Source: JAGOTP01 sp964582475 | GTDB lineage: Bacteria; Patescibacteriota; Patescibacteriia; 2-12-FULL-60-25 | DNA length: 64,000 bases | Assembly (NCBI GenBank): GCA_964582475.1 | Contig: CAZOQS010000002.1 | Span: 1 to 64,000, forward strand | Direction of reading: 5' to 3' | Shown: positions 8,646-16,852 of the stretch, piece after piece | Layout of the letters: each line of letters opens with the position of its first letter | How positions within the stretch are numbered: position 1 is the first letter of the stretch | The notes under the pieces: model-generated | What the model was told of the DNA's origin: nothing | The model's database searches: none | The model's input: only the letters and a program-made list of their open reading frames with translations | Position numbers and translations under genes: made by a program

Positions 8646-9446
8646 CTATTGGCCTGATGGGTACGAAACGGTCCGAACGGGTGTGCGATCTGTATCGAAG
8701 CGTGCAAAGGCCTCGGTCGAATAGACGCTGACATCAATCTTGCCTTTTCCAACCTTCAGATCGGCAACGGGTCCAAATGGCTCCACTTTCTTCGTATAAC
8801 TCGAGCCAGCGGCAAGTGGGGCTTCTCGTTTTGTTTCGTTGGTATCGATGTTGTAGACGAAGACTTGGGTGAGTTCGTCAGGTTGCGAGACGGTCCCGAC
8901 GCTCTCGCCTACGTAGACAATTTGTGAACCAAGGAACAAGAAGTTTGCGCGGGCATTGATCTTGGTGTCGTAGACAGACCCATTCCGTAAATCTTGAACG
9001 AGAATCGATTGTAGCTCTTCATCTAAGGCCGTCATTTTAAGAGCGAGATGTGTGTCTGAGCGGAAAAGCTCTTTCAACGATGTATCTGGACGAGTGAGTA
9101 GAGACTTCAGCATCGGATCGACCGTGTCTGGTAATTTGAGTTCCAATAAGACGTCTGCATCCTGCATACTTTCATACATCACACCGGTTCCAAGGTAGGA
9201 GTCATCCGTCATTCCCGAGGTATCCTCATCGCCACCCATCGTTAGATAGGGGTTGCTCGAAGTTGAGAACAAACTAGAGAAATCGTCATCGCTCCCTGAG
9301 CCAGAGAGCAAATCATAGTTGTACGTTGCTGAATTTGGCATCAGAGCAATCTGTTTGAAGGCTTGGACCGTGGCATATCCAAGTCCCATCGCGCCAAACA
9401 CTCCGATCACGGCGAAGGCGTAGATAACCGGTTTATAGGAAGTCAT
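8646..9446 (-). CDS. Single-pass membrane protein, function unknown
   Basis: A 266-residue protein with one N-terminal transmembrane segment (about 7-30) that anchors a large extracytoplasmic domain. Residues 40-100 are rich in serine, aspartate and glycine (low complexity); the rest (about 100-260) looks globular, with 'DVLLELKLPDTVDPMLKSLL' and a beta-rich end. No family was recognised. A TGCTATCCT extended -10 lies about 30 bases upstream on the minus strand. The gene is divergent from uvrA. Confidence 0.7.
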   Translation of the reverse strand: MTSYKPVIYAFAVIGVFGAMGLGYATVQAFKQIALMPNSATYNYDLLSGSGSDDDFSSLFSTSSNPYLTMGGDEDTSGMTDDSYLGTGVMYESMQDADVLLELKLPDTVDPMLKSLLTRPDTSLKELFRSDTHLALKMTALDEELQSILVQDLRNGSVYDTKINARANFLFLGSQIVYVGESVGTVSQPDELTQVFVYNIDTNETKREAPLAAGSSYTKKVEPFGPVADLKVGKGKIDVSVYSTEAFARFDTDRTPVRTVSYPSGQ

Positions 9447-9551
9447 AGGAAGAGTGAGAGAGGGTTATAGGGTAAAGGATAGCAGAGATGAGAGCATCTC
9501 TCGACAGGTTCAAAAAGAACGATTACTATAGAACAAATATAGAACGCCACT

Positions 9552-12104
9552 ATGCAAGATAAAATTGTCATCCGAGGGGCACGCGAGCATAACCTCAAAA
9601 ATATTTCGTTGGAGCTCCCACGAAACAAAATGATTGTCTTTACGGGTCTGTCTGGCTCCGGGAAGTCGTCGTTGGCGTTCGATACGATTTTTGCCGAAGG
9701 ACAGCGTCGGTATGTTGAATCCTTGTCTTCTTACGCCCGTCAGTTCTTGGGGCAGATGGATAAACCGGATGTGGATGAGATCGAAGGTCTCTCACCGGCT
9801 ATTTCAATCGACCAAAAAGCGCACTCGGCCAACCCGCGTTCAACGGTCGCAACCATCACAGAGGTCTACGACTATCTACGCGTCTTGTTTGCGCGTGTTG
9901 GAAAGCCGTTTTGTCCGATTTGTGAAAAACCGATTCAGAAAATGAGCGTCGACGAGATGGTCGATTCATTGTTGAAGCAGACCATCGCGTTGCATACAGA
10001 AGAACCGACCAAGAAAAAAGGGAAGAAGTCGGCTTCGAATGACACACTCACCATTTTGGCGCCCGTCGTCCAGGGAAGAAAAGGGGAGTACCACCAGTTG
10101 TTGCAGGATTTGTATGAAGCGGGCTTTTTAGAGGCGCGCGTCGATGGTGAATTCTATTCGTTGCGCGAAGTGGTCCCGATGGAACGCTACCAGCAGCACT
10201 CGATCGATTTGGTTGTGGATCGTATTCCGTTAGGCTGGCCGGTTGAAGGAAATAAGGTATTACAGTCTCGCTTAGCCGAAGCGATTGAGATTGCGGTCGA
10301 CCGTGGCAACCAAACGGTGCGTGCGATTCTCGACGATGGAACTGAGCGGTTAATGTCGGCGCGCTTCTCGTGTCCAGATGATGGCTTCGCCTTTCCCGAG
10401 ATCGAACCGCGTCTTTTTTCATTCAACTCGCCTTACGGTGCGTGTCAGAGTTGTAATGGGTTGGGGGTAAAAGAAATTTTCTCAGAAGAAATCTGTGAGG
10501 CCTGTCATGGCAAGCGCTTGCGAACAGAGGCGCTCCACGTAAAAATCAACGACAAAAATATCGTGGAGTTGTGTAACCTGCCGATTGATCAAGCGGCGGA
10601 TTTTACCGTTGGGCTCGAGCTTTCCGCGCAACATAAAACCATCGCCGAACCAGTTTTGCGTGAAATCATTGGGCGTTTGTCCTTCTTGCTGGATGTCGGC
10701 CTTGAATATCTCACGTTGAACCGTACAGCTGGCACGCTTTCCGGCGGTGAAGCGCAGCGTATTCGTCTCGCATCTCAGATTGGTTCGCGTTTGGTTGGTG
10801 CGTTGTATGTGCTCGATGAGCCGACGATCGGACTCCACCAGCGTGATAATGCCAAACTGGTTGATACGTTGTTAAAGCTCCGTGATATTGGGAACACGAT
10901 TATCGTTGTTGAGCATGATGAAGATACGATTCGTGCGTCTGATTATTTGGTGGATATCGGTCCGGGGGCGGGAGTTCATGGCGGACATGTGGTGGCCGCC
11001 GGCGTAATGCCAAAGATCTTAGAGGATAAAAATAGCGTGACCTGCGCCTATTTGCGTGGTGACAAAAAGATTGCCTATCCAACCAAGCGTCGTGGCGATG
11101 GGAAGCAGCACATCACGATCGTCAAAGCGACAGAGAATAACTTGAAGAATGTGACGGTTAAGATTCCGTTGCAGCGTTTTGTGGCGATTACGGGTGTCTC
11201 TGGGTCTGGGAAATCCACGCTCATGATCGATGTCTTGTACCGCGAGCTGTCACGACGGTTGCATCAGTCCTCCGCCAAGCCAGGCAAGCACGAAGAAGTC
11301 TTAGGCGTGGATTGGATCGACAAGATCGTCGATGTGGATCAATCCGCCATTGGCCGCACTCCACGCTCAAACCCCGCTACGTATACGGATATCTGGGGTC
11401 ATATTCGTGAGCTGTTCACCATGACGGCCGAGGCCCGTGTCCGTGGCTACAAGCCCGGCCGCTTCTCGTTTAACGTTCCGGGTGGGCGTTGCGAAAACTG
11501 TGAAGGAAACGGCCAGATCGCGATTGAAATGCACTTCTTGCCAACGGTCTATGTCCCGTGTGATGTCTGTAAGGGGAAGCGCTTCAACCGAGAAACGCTC
11601 GAAGTAAAATATCGCGACAAGAGTATTTCAGACGTGCTCTCGATGACCGTCGAAGAGGCAAACAAATTCTTCCATGACTTGCCACCCGTGCATGATCGTA
11701 CAAAAATTTTGGAAGAAGTCGGTCTTGGGTATATCAAACTCGGTCAATCCGCGACGACGCTCTCAGGGGGAGAGGCACAGCGCATTAAGCTCGCGACAGA
11801 ACTCGCACGTCGCGATACAGGCCGCACGTTCTATCTCCTGGATGAGCCAACGACAGGTCTGCACTTCGAAGATATTCAGAAATTGTTGGTCGTGATGCAT
11901 CGCCTTGTGCAGCGTGGAAACACGGTCTGTGTGATTGAGCATAACCTCGACATCATCAAAAACGCGGACTGGGTGATCGATCTCGGTCCAGAAGGCGGAG
12001 ACAAAGGCGGCACAATCGTCGCACAAGGATCGCCAGAAGACGTTGCAAAAAATGCCAAGAGTTTTACGGGAAAATATTTGAAGGACGTACTGAAAAAGCG
12101 GTAA
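9552..12104 (+). CDS. uvrA: Excinuclease ABC subunit UvrA, compact form
   Basis: An 850-residue UvrA, the ATPase that finds bulky DNA lesions and loads UvrB. The start (MQDKIVIRGAREHNLKNI) fits the family exactly. Both ATPase modules are intact: Walker A 'GLSGSGKSS' and 'GVSGSGKST', signatures 'LSGGEAQRIRLA' and 'LSGGEAQRIKLA', and Walker B 'LYVLDEP' and 'FYLLDEP'. Zinc cysteines are present (CPICEK, CQSCNG/CEACHG, CENCEG/CDVCKG). It is about 90 residues shorter than typical UvrA. The gap lies between 'CQSCNGLG' and 'CEACHGKRL' in the first half, where the family normally has a long insertion. A duplicated TATAGAAC (about 9530-9546) overlaps the probable -10. uvrC is two genes downstream. Confidence 0.96.
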   Translation: MQDKIVIRGAREHNLKNISLELPRNKMIVFTGLSGSGKSSLAFDTIFAEGQRRYVESLSSYARQFLGQMDKPDVDEIEGLSPAISIDQKAHSANPRSTVATITEVYDYLRVLFARVGKPFCPICEKPIQKMSVDEMVDSLLKQTIALHTEEPTKKKGKKSASNDTLTILAPVVQGRKGEYHQLLQDLYEAGFLEARVDGEFYSLREVVPMERYQQHSIDLVVDRIPLGWPVEGNKVLQSRLAEAIEIAVDRGNQTVRAILDDGTERLMSARFSCPDDGFAFPEIEPRLFSFNSPYGACQSCNGLGVKEIFSEEICEACHGKRLRTEALHVKINDKNIVELCNLPIDQAADFTVGLELSAQHKTIAEPVLREIIGRLSFLLDVGLEYLTLNRTAGTLSGGEAQRIRLASQIGSRLVGALYVLDEPTIGLHQRDNAKLVDTLLKLRDIGNTIIVVEHDEDTIRASDYLVDIGPGAGVHGGHVVAAGVMPKILEDKNSVTCAYLRGDKKIAYPTKRRGDGKQHITIVKATENNLKNVTVKIPLQRFVAITGVSGSGKSTLMIDVLYRELSRRLHQSSAKPGKHEEVLGVDWIDKIVDVDQSAIGRTPRSNPATYTDIWGHIRELFTMTAEARVRGYKPGRFSFNVPGGRCENCEGNGQIAIEMHFLPTVYVPCDVCKGKRFNRETLEVKYRDKSISDVLSMTVEEANKFFHDLPPVHDRTKILEEVGLGYIKLGQSATTLSGGEAQRIKLATELARRDTGRTFYLLDEPTTGLHFEDIQKLLVVMHRLVQRGNTVCVIEHNLDIIKNADWVIDLGPEGGDKGGTIVAQGSPEDVAKNAKSFTGKYLKDVLKKR

Positions 12105-12118
12105 GAAAACTCACTAGT

Positions 12119-12655
12119 ATGCCAACCGCCGTTCTTTTCCTCCTTTTAGTCCTCATCCTGGCGGCTGCTGGGTATGTTGGGGTGAAGGCGTTTCTTTCAG
12201 GCCTGTTACCGACCATGGTCTGGGGCGCGCCCTACGTCCCTACAAATGCCACCCTCGCGCGCCTTGTGATCGAACTTGCTCGCATCACGCCAACCGACCG
12301 AGTGATTGATCTTGGTTCGGGGGACGGGCGTTTGGTGATCGCGGCGGCAGAAGCGGGGGCGAAAGAAGCGATTGGCTACGAAATTGACCCTCTCAAAGTG
12401 ACTGCATCCAAAAAAGAAGCAGAACGTCTCCATCTCTCAAATGCCATTTTCTACGCCCAGTCTTTTTGGAGTGTGCCATTGGACACGGTAGATGTTGTGT
12501 TTATCTATTCACTCCCACCCTATCTCAAGCGCCTCGAAAAGAAGCTGCGAGAGGAGCTGAAACCAGGAGCTCGGGTCGTGATGCTGATGGACGAACTACC
12601 GGGGTGGAAGTTGCAGGCGGAACAGGAAGGAGTGCGGTTGTATCAAAGAAATTAA
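12119..12655 (+). CDS. Membrane-anchored class I SAM-dependent methyltransferase
   Basis: A 178-residue protein with an N-terminal transmembrane segment (about 3-30) and a Rossmann methyltransferase domain. Motif I is 'VIDLGSGDGRLVIAAAEAG' (about 62-80), followed by the acidic 'GYEIDPLKV', and post-motif strands include 'DVVFIYSLPPYLKRLEKKL'. The substrate is unknown. The start lies 14 bases after uvrA and the gene ends 33 bases before uvrC, so it may belong to a uvrA-MTase-uvrC unit. Confidence 0.8.
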   Translation: MPTAVLFLLLVLILAAAGYVGVKAFLSGLLPTMVWGAPYVPTNATLARLVIELARITPTDRVIDLGSGDGRLVIAAAEAGAKEAIGYEIDPLKVTASKKEAERLHLSNAIFYAQSFWSVPLDTVDVVFIYSLPPYLKRLEKKLREELKPGARVVMLMDELPGWKLQAEQEGVRLYQRN

Positions 12656-12688
12656 GGCAAGTTGTGTCAGATCTTGTATTCTATCTTC

Positions 12689-13972
12689 ATGATCCCTTCC
12701 ACCATCAAAATCAAAAACGACAAACTCCCAGAGTGCCCGGGAGTCTATTTGATGAAGAATGCGGAAGGGACGGTCATTTATGTGGGGAAAGCGACGAGTT
12801 TGAAGCGACGCGTGCCGAATCATTTTATCCGACCCCACTCACCCCAGATCGCCGAAATGACGACAAAAGTGGTCGAGATTGATTACATCGAAAAGCCCAC
12901 CGCATTGGAGGCATTGATCCTCGAAGCGAACTTAATAAAGTATTACTTCCCAAAATACAACATTCGCGATCGGGACAATAAGAGTTTTTTATACTTGGTC
13001 ATCACGGACGAAGACTTTCCGCGGCCATTGTTGATTCGAGGAACGGACCTGGAAGAGCAACAGGCGAAAAATGCGAAGGCAGTTTTTGGCCCCTACACTT
13101 CACCTCGTTCATTGCGAGCGGCGCTGGACTATATTCGTAAGATTTTCCCTTGGTCTACCTGTCTACCCGGTCAACCGCGAGCCTGTTTTTCTGTGCACTT
13201 AGGCTTGTGCCCGGGTGTCTGTATCGGGACGGCGGATAAAAAAGCCTATGCCAAAACCATCCGCGACCTCATCGCCTTCTTTGAAGGACGAAAAGAAGAC
13301 ATCGTAAAACGCTACCAAAAAGAGATGAAGAAGCTTGCGGCCGAAAAACGCTTCGAGGAGGCGACGGTTATTCGCAATCGACTCTTCTCGCTTGAACATA
13401 TTCAAGACATTGCGATCATGAAGCGTGAAGACGAAGAGGTGGATCGCATTCGAGACGGGGAAGCGCCGGTGGATTTATACGGCCGCATCGAAGGCTATGA
13501 TATCTCCAACATCTCTGGGACATCGTCCGTGGCCTCGATGGTCGTCTTTGAAAATGGTGCTCCAGCCAAAGCCGAGTATCGAAAGTTCCGCATCAAAACA
13601 GTGGTAGGGGCGAACGACGTGGCCTCGCTCCAAGAAGTACTCATGCGCCGTTTCCGAAATGATTGGCGGAAGCCGGACTTGTTGCTGATCGATGGGGGAT
13701 TGCCTCAGGTGCATGCCGTCGAACAAGTGATCCATCATTTAAACTTAGGAATCCCTGTCGTTGGAATCGCAAAGGGCCCAGAACGGAAACGAAACGACGT
13801 CATCTGTGGCTCAAAAGTGAACAAAGCCATTTGTGACATCTGTGAGAAGCAGGTTGATCTCCTGGCGGCCGTGCGCGATGAAGCGCATCGCTTTGCGATT
13901 GGGTACCATCGAAACCTCCGGGGTCGTCGCTTTTTGGGGAAGGACGTAGCGGAGCCAATAGAGCCGGCCTAG
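12689..13972 (+). CDS. uvrC: Excinuclease ABC subunit UvrC, lacking the C-terminal HhH domain
   Basis: A 427-residue UvrC, the nuclease that cuts on both sides of a lesion. The GIY-YIG domain ('PGVYLMKNAEGTVIYVGKA', about 12-95), a zinc-like 'CLPGQPRACFSVHLGLCPGVC' cluster, the UVR motif (about 195-235, UvrB contact) and the RNase H-like domain are present. The last has 'GYDISNISG', 'LLLIDGGLPQVHA' and 'DEAHRFAIGYHR', including the catalytic acids. The protein stops about 20 residues after that motif and lacks the tandem helix-hairpin-helix region that normal UvrC (about 600 aa) uses to bind DNA. ATG 12689 fits the family start; a TTG nine codons upstream is less likely. Confidence 0.9.
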   Translation: MIPSTIKIKNDKLPECPGVYLMKNAEGTVIYVGKATSLKRRVPNHFIRPHSPQIAEMTTKVVEIDYIEKPTALEALILEANLIKYYFPKYNIRDRDNKSFLYLVITDEDFPRPLLIRGTDLEEQQAKNAKAVFGPYTSPRSLRAALDYIRKIFPWSTCLPGQPRACFSVHLGLCPGVCIGTADKKAYAKTIRDLIAFFEGRKEDIVKRYQKEMKKLAAEKRFEEATVIRNRLFSLEHIQDIAIMKREDEEVDRIRDGEAPVDLYGRIEGYDISNISGTSSVASMVVFENGAPAKAEYRKFRIKTVVGANDVASLQEVLMRRFRNDWRKPDLLLIDGGLPQVHAVEQVIHHLNLGIPVVGIAKGPERKRNDVICGSKVNKAICDICEKQVDLLAAVRDEAHRFAIGYHRNLRGRRFLGKDVAEPIEPA

Positions 13973-14044
13973 TGTCACATGGCCCTCACCGGGTACGTTT
14001 CACAGAGGTCTCAATGATTCTTTTCTCCACTCATTAGCCATTTT

Positions 14045-14497
14045 ATGACAAAATTCTCCCTTCGTGTCGCAGGTATTGGAACCGTTGTGCTCGTGTTAGC
14101 TGGGTTGGTAGGGGCGAGTGTTCATGCAGCGAGCGCTGTTTCTCGGAACACCCTCCGTGTGACGCGTACCACTTTCTGTGTCGCAGAAAATACCGTTTGT
14201 GATGATCCAAAAGGGCATGTCGCCCTGTTCTCCGGCTGGTTTGATCTGCGTTTGCTGGTTACCCACGCGGACGGTCTATTGAACCAGAAGCTCATGCCCC
14301 TGATTCAGGGGAAAGACGTCGGACGAACGGGATACTTCCATGCAGGGATCCAAGACGACCTCGTCTTTGTCCGAAAAGCGAATACGCTCCAGGTACAGCG
14401 TGAAACACGGGAAGAGATGGCGACAGCGCCAAGTCCACGCGAACCGATTTTCACGATGTATTTGCCCGCTTCTGTGAAGCTGGAGATCGCAAAGTAA
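14045..14497 (+). CDS. Small secreted protein, function unknown
   Basis: A 150-residue exported protein with a signal peptide (residues 1 to about 29, ending ...VHAAS). The mature part has two cysteines close together ('FCVAENTVCDD'), which could form a disulfide, and ends in a beta-rich stretch. No family was recognised. It stands alone, with a terminator directly after it and 72 bases between it and uvrC. Confidence 0.65.
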   Translation: MTKFSLRVAGIGTVVLVLAGLVGASVHAASAVSRNTLRVTRTTFCVAENTVCDDPKGHVALFSGWFDLRLLVTHADGLLNQKLMPLIQGKDVGRTGYFHAGIQDDLVFVRKANTLQVQRETREEMATAPSPREPIFTMYLPASVKLEIAK

Positions 14498-14513
14498 AGA
14501 TCACGGTTCTTCT

Positions 14514-14546
14514 AAAGAGGACCCCCACAACGGGAGGTCCTTTTTC
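14514..14546 (+). terminator. Intrinsic terminator before the mraZ promoter
   Basis: AGGACC pairs with GGTCCT around a 12-base loop and is followed by TTTTTC. It isolates the mraZ operon from upstream transcription. Confidence 0.8.
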
Positions 14547-14587
14547 GTTTAGCGGGTTCATTTTGTGCTCCAATCCACACAAAAGCC

Positions 14588-14640
14588 TTGCTGAGTGGGA
14601 GACAATAGTAATAAAATGGGTGAAAGTGGGAAAAGGTGGG
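14588..14640 (+). promoter_or_regulatory. mraZ promoter with MraZ-box operator (three TGGG repeats, 10-bp period)
   Basis: TTGCTG (14588-14593), a 17-base spacer and ATAAAA (14611-14616) form a plausible promoter. Directly downstream TGGG occurs at 14617, 14627 and 14637, exactly 10 bases apart, with a further copy at 14596. Such evenly spaced TGGG boxes are the known binding site of the MraZ ring, so the operon is probably autoregulated. Confidence 0.85.
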
Positions 14641-14673
14641 AAATTTCCTGCCTGAACAGCCACTTTTCTCCTC

Positions 14674-15105
14674 ATGTTCCTTGGCGAATATCGACATGCT
14701 GTCGACGAAAAAGGCCGGTTATCCATTCCGGTGAAGTTTCGTGCTCGCTTGGAGGAGGGGGCGGTGGTGACCCGTGGGTTGGATGGGTGTTTGACCCTCT
14801 ACCCCGTCGCCGAGTGGAAGGTATTAGCCGAACGGTTGGCCAATTTGCCGATTAGTCAGGCCGATGCACGCGCCTTTTCACGCTTACTGCTCGCAGGAGC
14901 GATGGAAGTCGAGATTGATCGCGTCGGACGCATCATGCTGCCGAGCTATCTCCGCAGCTACGCCAGTTTGAAGAAAGAAGTGGTGGTTGCTGGATTGTAT
15001 AACCGGATTGAACTCTGGGATCAGGAGACGTGGACGAACTACGCCGATGGTACGGCGAAACGCGGCCCTGAAATCGCCGAGCGGTTAGGAGGAATAGGTA
15101 TTTGA
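14674..15105 (+). CDS. mraZ: Transcriptional regulator MraZ
   Basis: A 143-residue MraZ with the two SpoVT/AbrB-like repeats of the family. The first opens 'MFLGEYRHAVDEKGRLSIP' and the second contains 'VEIDRVGRIMLPSYLRSYA', each with the DxxGR signature. MraZ forms a ring that binds TGGG repeats in front of its own operon and represses the division/cell-wall genes; the matching repeats are visible upstream. The gene overlaps the region carrying the GGAGG ribosome binding site of rsmH, 1 base downstream. Confidence 0.96.
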   Translation: MFLGEYRHAVDEKGRLSIPVKFRARLEEGAVVTRGLDGCLTLYPVAEWKVLAERLANLPISQADARAFSRLLLAGAMEVEIDRVGRIMLPSYLRSYASLKKEVVVAGLYNRIELWDQETWTNYADGTAKRGPEIAERLGGIGI

Positions 15106-15106
15106 T

Positions 15107-16009
15107 ATGAGTACGACCGTTCACATTCCTGTCATGTTGCAAGAGTGTCTCGAGGCCCTAGATGTGCGCTCGGGTGGTTTTTATATTGATGGAACATTGG
15201 GCGGAGGGTCACACACGGCTGCAATACTCGAAAAGAGCGCTCCGCTTGGACAGGTGTGGTCATTTGATGTGAACCCAAAGGCGTTAGAAGCAGCCGACGA
15301 GCGGTTTGCGAAAGAAAAGAAGGCGAAGCGTTGGACGGGGGTAGAAGCGAACTTCCGTCGGATGGATTTGGTAGCTCAAGAGCAAAAGCTGCCTCAGATG
15401 GATGGGGTATTGCTCGACTTGGGGTTGTCTTCCGATGAGCTCAAAGACCCGGAGAAGGGGTTGTCGTTTCAAGTGGATGGTCCACTCGACATGCGCCTTG
15501 GCCCCGCTTCCAACGAAGACGGCACGATGGCACTCGATGTGGTGAATCGCTGGTCAGAGACGGAGCTGCGCGAGTTGATCCACGAGATTGGGGAGGAGCG
15601 TTTTGCGGGCCGCATCGCGAAAGCGATTGTTACGGCGCGAAAAGGGGATCCCATCATGCGTACGCTTCGGCTTGCCGAGATTATCACCGCTGCCGTGCCA
15701 CGGACCTACGAGCATGGCCGTATTCATCCAGCGACACGTACCTTTCAAGCGTTGCGTATCGCGGTGAACGATGAGCTCGGTGCGCTCTCCTCAGCTGTGC
15801 AGGCTGCCTGGAACGCGTTGAAGGTAGATGGGACGCTGGTTGTGATTTCGTTTCATTCGCTCGAGGATCGTGTTGTGAAGTTTGCTCTGCGAGAAGCGCA
15901 ATGGAAGGCGCTGACCAAACGCCCGCTCGTTCCGACAGACGAAGAGATCGCTCGCAATCCTCGCAGCCGCAGCGCGAAGCTCAGAGCCGCTCGAAAAGTG
16001 ATCGCCTGA
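15107..16009 (+). CDS. rsmH: 16S rRNA (cytosine(1402)-N4)-methyltransferase RsmH
   Basis: A 300-residue RsmH (MraW) of normal length. Hallmarks: 'HIPVMLQECLEAL', 'YIDGTLGGGSHTAAIL' (SAM motif I), 'DGVLLDLGLSSDELKDPEKG', 'RTFQALRIAVNDELGAL' and 'VISFHSLEDRVVK'. It methylates C1402 in the ribosomal P site. The position right after mraZ is the standard dcw-cluster order. Confidence 0.96.
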   Translation: MSTTVHIPVMLQECLEALDVRSGGFYIDGTLGGGSHTAAILEKSAPLGQVWSFDVNPKALEAADERFAKEKKAKRWTGVEANFRRMDLVAQEQKLPQMDGVLLDLGLSSDELKDPEKGLSFQVDGPLDMRLGPASNEDGTMALDVVNRWSETELRELIHEIGEERFAGRIAKAIVTARKGDPIMRTLRLAEIITAAVPRTYEHGRIHPATRTFQALRIAVNDELGALSSAVQAAWNALKVDGTLVVISFHSLEDRVVKFALREAQWKALTKRPLVPTDEEIARNPRSRSAKLRAARKVIA

Positions 16010-16055
16010 AGAGCCTCTCATTGAACCTTGCCCGAACCTTCTGCTGAACCTTTCT

Positions 16056-16439
16056 ATGAACCCACAACCACGCTCCTTTGCCTTTACCTTGCAGCGCCCC
16101 TCCCAGGCGCTCGGGTTACCGATGCCGGTTTCCCGCCGCATCGATCCATCGGCCGTTCACCGCAGCCTCGCGCTCGGTATTCTTGGGCTGGTATTTGTGA
16201 CGAGTATTGGGATGTATGTTTCCATGATTGGTCGGGCTGCTCAGCGCACAGTGGAGCTCCGCGCCCTTGATCGACAAGTCGAAGCGCTCACAGAAGTTGT
16301 CGCTGACCTTGATCAGAAGATCGCCCGCGAGCAAGCCATGCCAACCATGGAAGCACGCGTTCGCTCATTGGGGTTTGTTTCCATCGATCGGTCGGAATAC
16401 GTTCGTGTTCCGCTTCATCCATCGGTAGCAAGAGAATAG
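16056..16439 (+). CDS. ftsL: FtsL/DivIC-like septum protein
   Basis: A 127-residue bitopic protein with a cytoplasmic N-terminus of about 45 residues, one transmembrane segment (about 47-68) and an extracytoplasmic coiled coil ('LRALDRQVEALTEVVADLDQ', about 76-100) ending in 'ARVRSLGFVSIDRSEYVRV'. This size, topology and place after rsmH fit FtsL, which with FtsB/DivIC helps activate septal wall synthesis. Sequence conservation in FtsL is low, so the call rests on architecture and position. Confidence 0.75.
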   Translation: MNPQPRSFAFTLQRPSQALGLPMPVSRRIDPSAVHRSLALGILGLVFVTSIGMYVSMIGRAAQRTVELRALDRQVEALTEVVADLDQKIAREQAMPTMEARVRSLGFVSIDRSEYVRVPLHPSVARE

Positions 16440-16460
16440 CGAAGGGAGTATAGTGGCGGC

Positions 16461-16847
16461 ATGTCACTGCCTGTTCTTTCGGTTGCCTCACGTCTCATCC
16501 ACGAGGAGGTTTTTTTCATTCTCCGGTATCCATTTTGGTGGTACACCACGGGCTTCCAGAATGTTCTGAGCTGGGTCTATGAAGGGCTACGCTATCGCTG
16601 GCGAAGTTACGCGATTGGACTTTGGGCGCGTAATCTGACGACGCCGATGTATGGGGAATATTCCATCTGGGGGCGAGCAGTGAGTTTCGTGATGCGTATC
16701 GTGGTGATCGGAGCGCGTAGTGTCGCGTGGGTGGTGGAGGCGCTGGTGTACATGCTGCTTCTTGCGCTCTGGTTCGTGTGGCCACTTGCGGCAGTTGTGG
16801 GGGTGATTTATGTAGTTTTGAATCAAGGAATTGATCGCTTGGTCTGA
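16461..16847 (+). CDS. Small multi-pass membrane protein next to the ClpC-like gene
   Basis: A 128-residue protein rich in tryptophan, arginine and aromatics. The N-terminal half is amphipathic ('FFILRYPFWWYTTGFQNVLS') and two strong transmembrane segments lie at about 72-92 and 95-120. It ends 6 bases before the membrane-anchored ClpC-like gene, so the two are almost certainly co-expressed and the product may be a membrane partner of that ATPase. No family was recognised. Confidence 0.7.
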   Translation: MSLPVLSVASRLIHEEVFFILRYPFWWYTTGFQNVLSWVYEGLRYRWRSYAIGLWARNLTTPMYGEYSIWGRAVSFVMRIVVIGARSVAWVVEALVYMLLLALWFVWPLAAVVGVIYVVLNQGIDRLV

Positions 16848-16852
16848 TTTTT

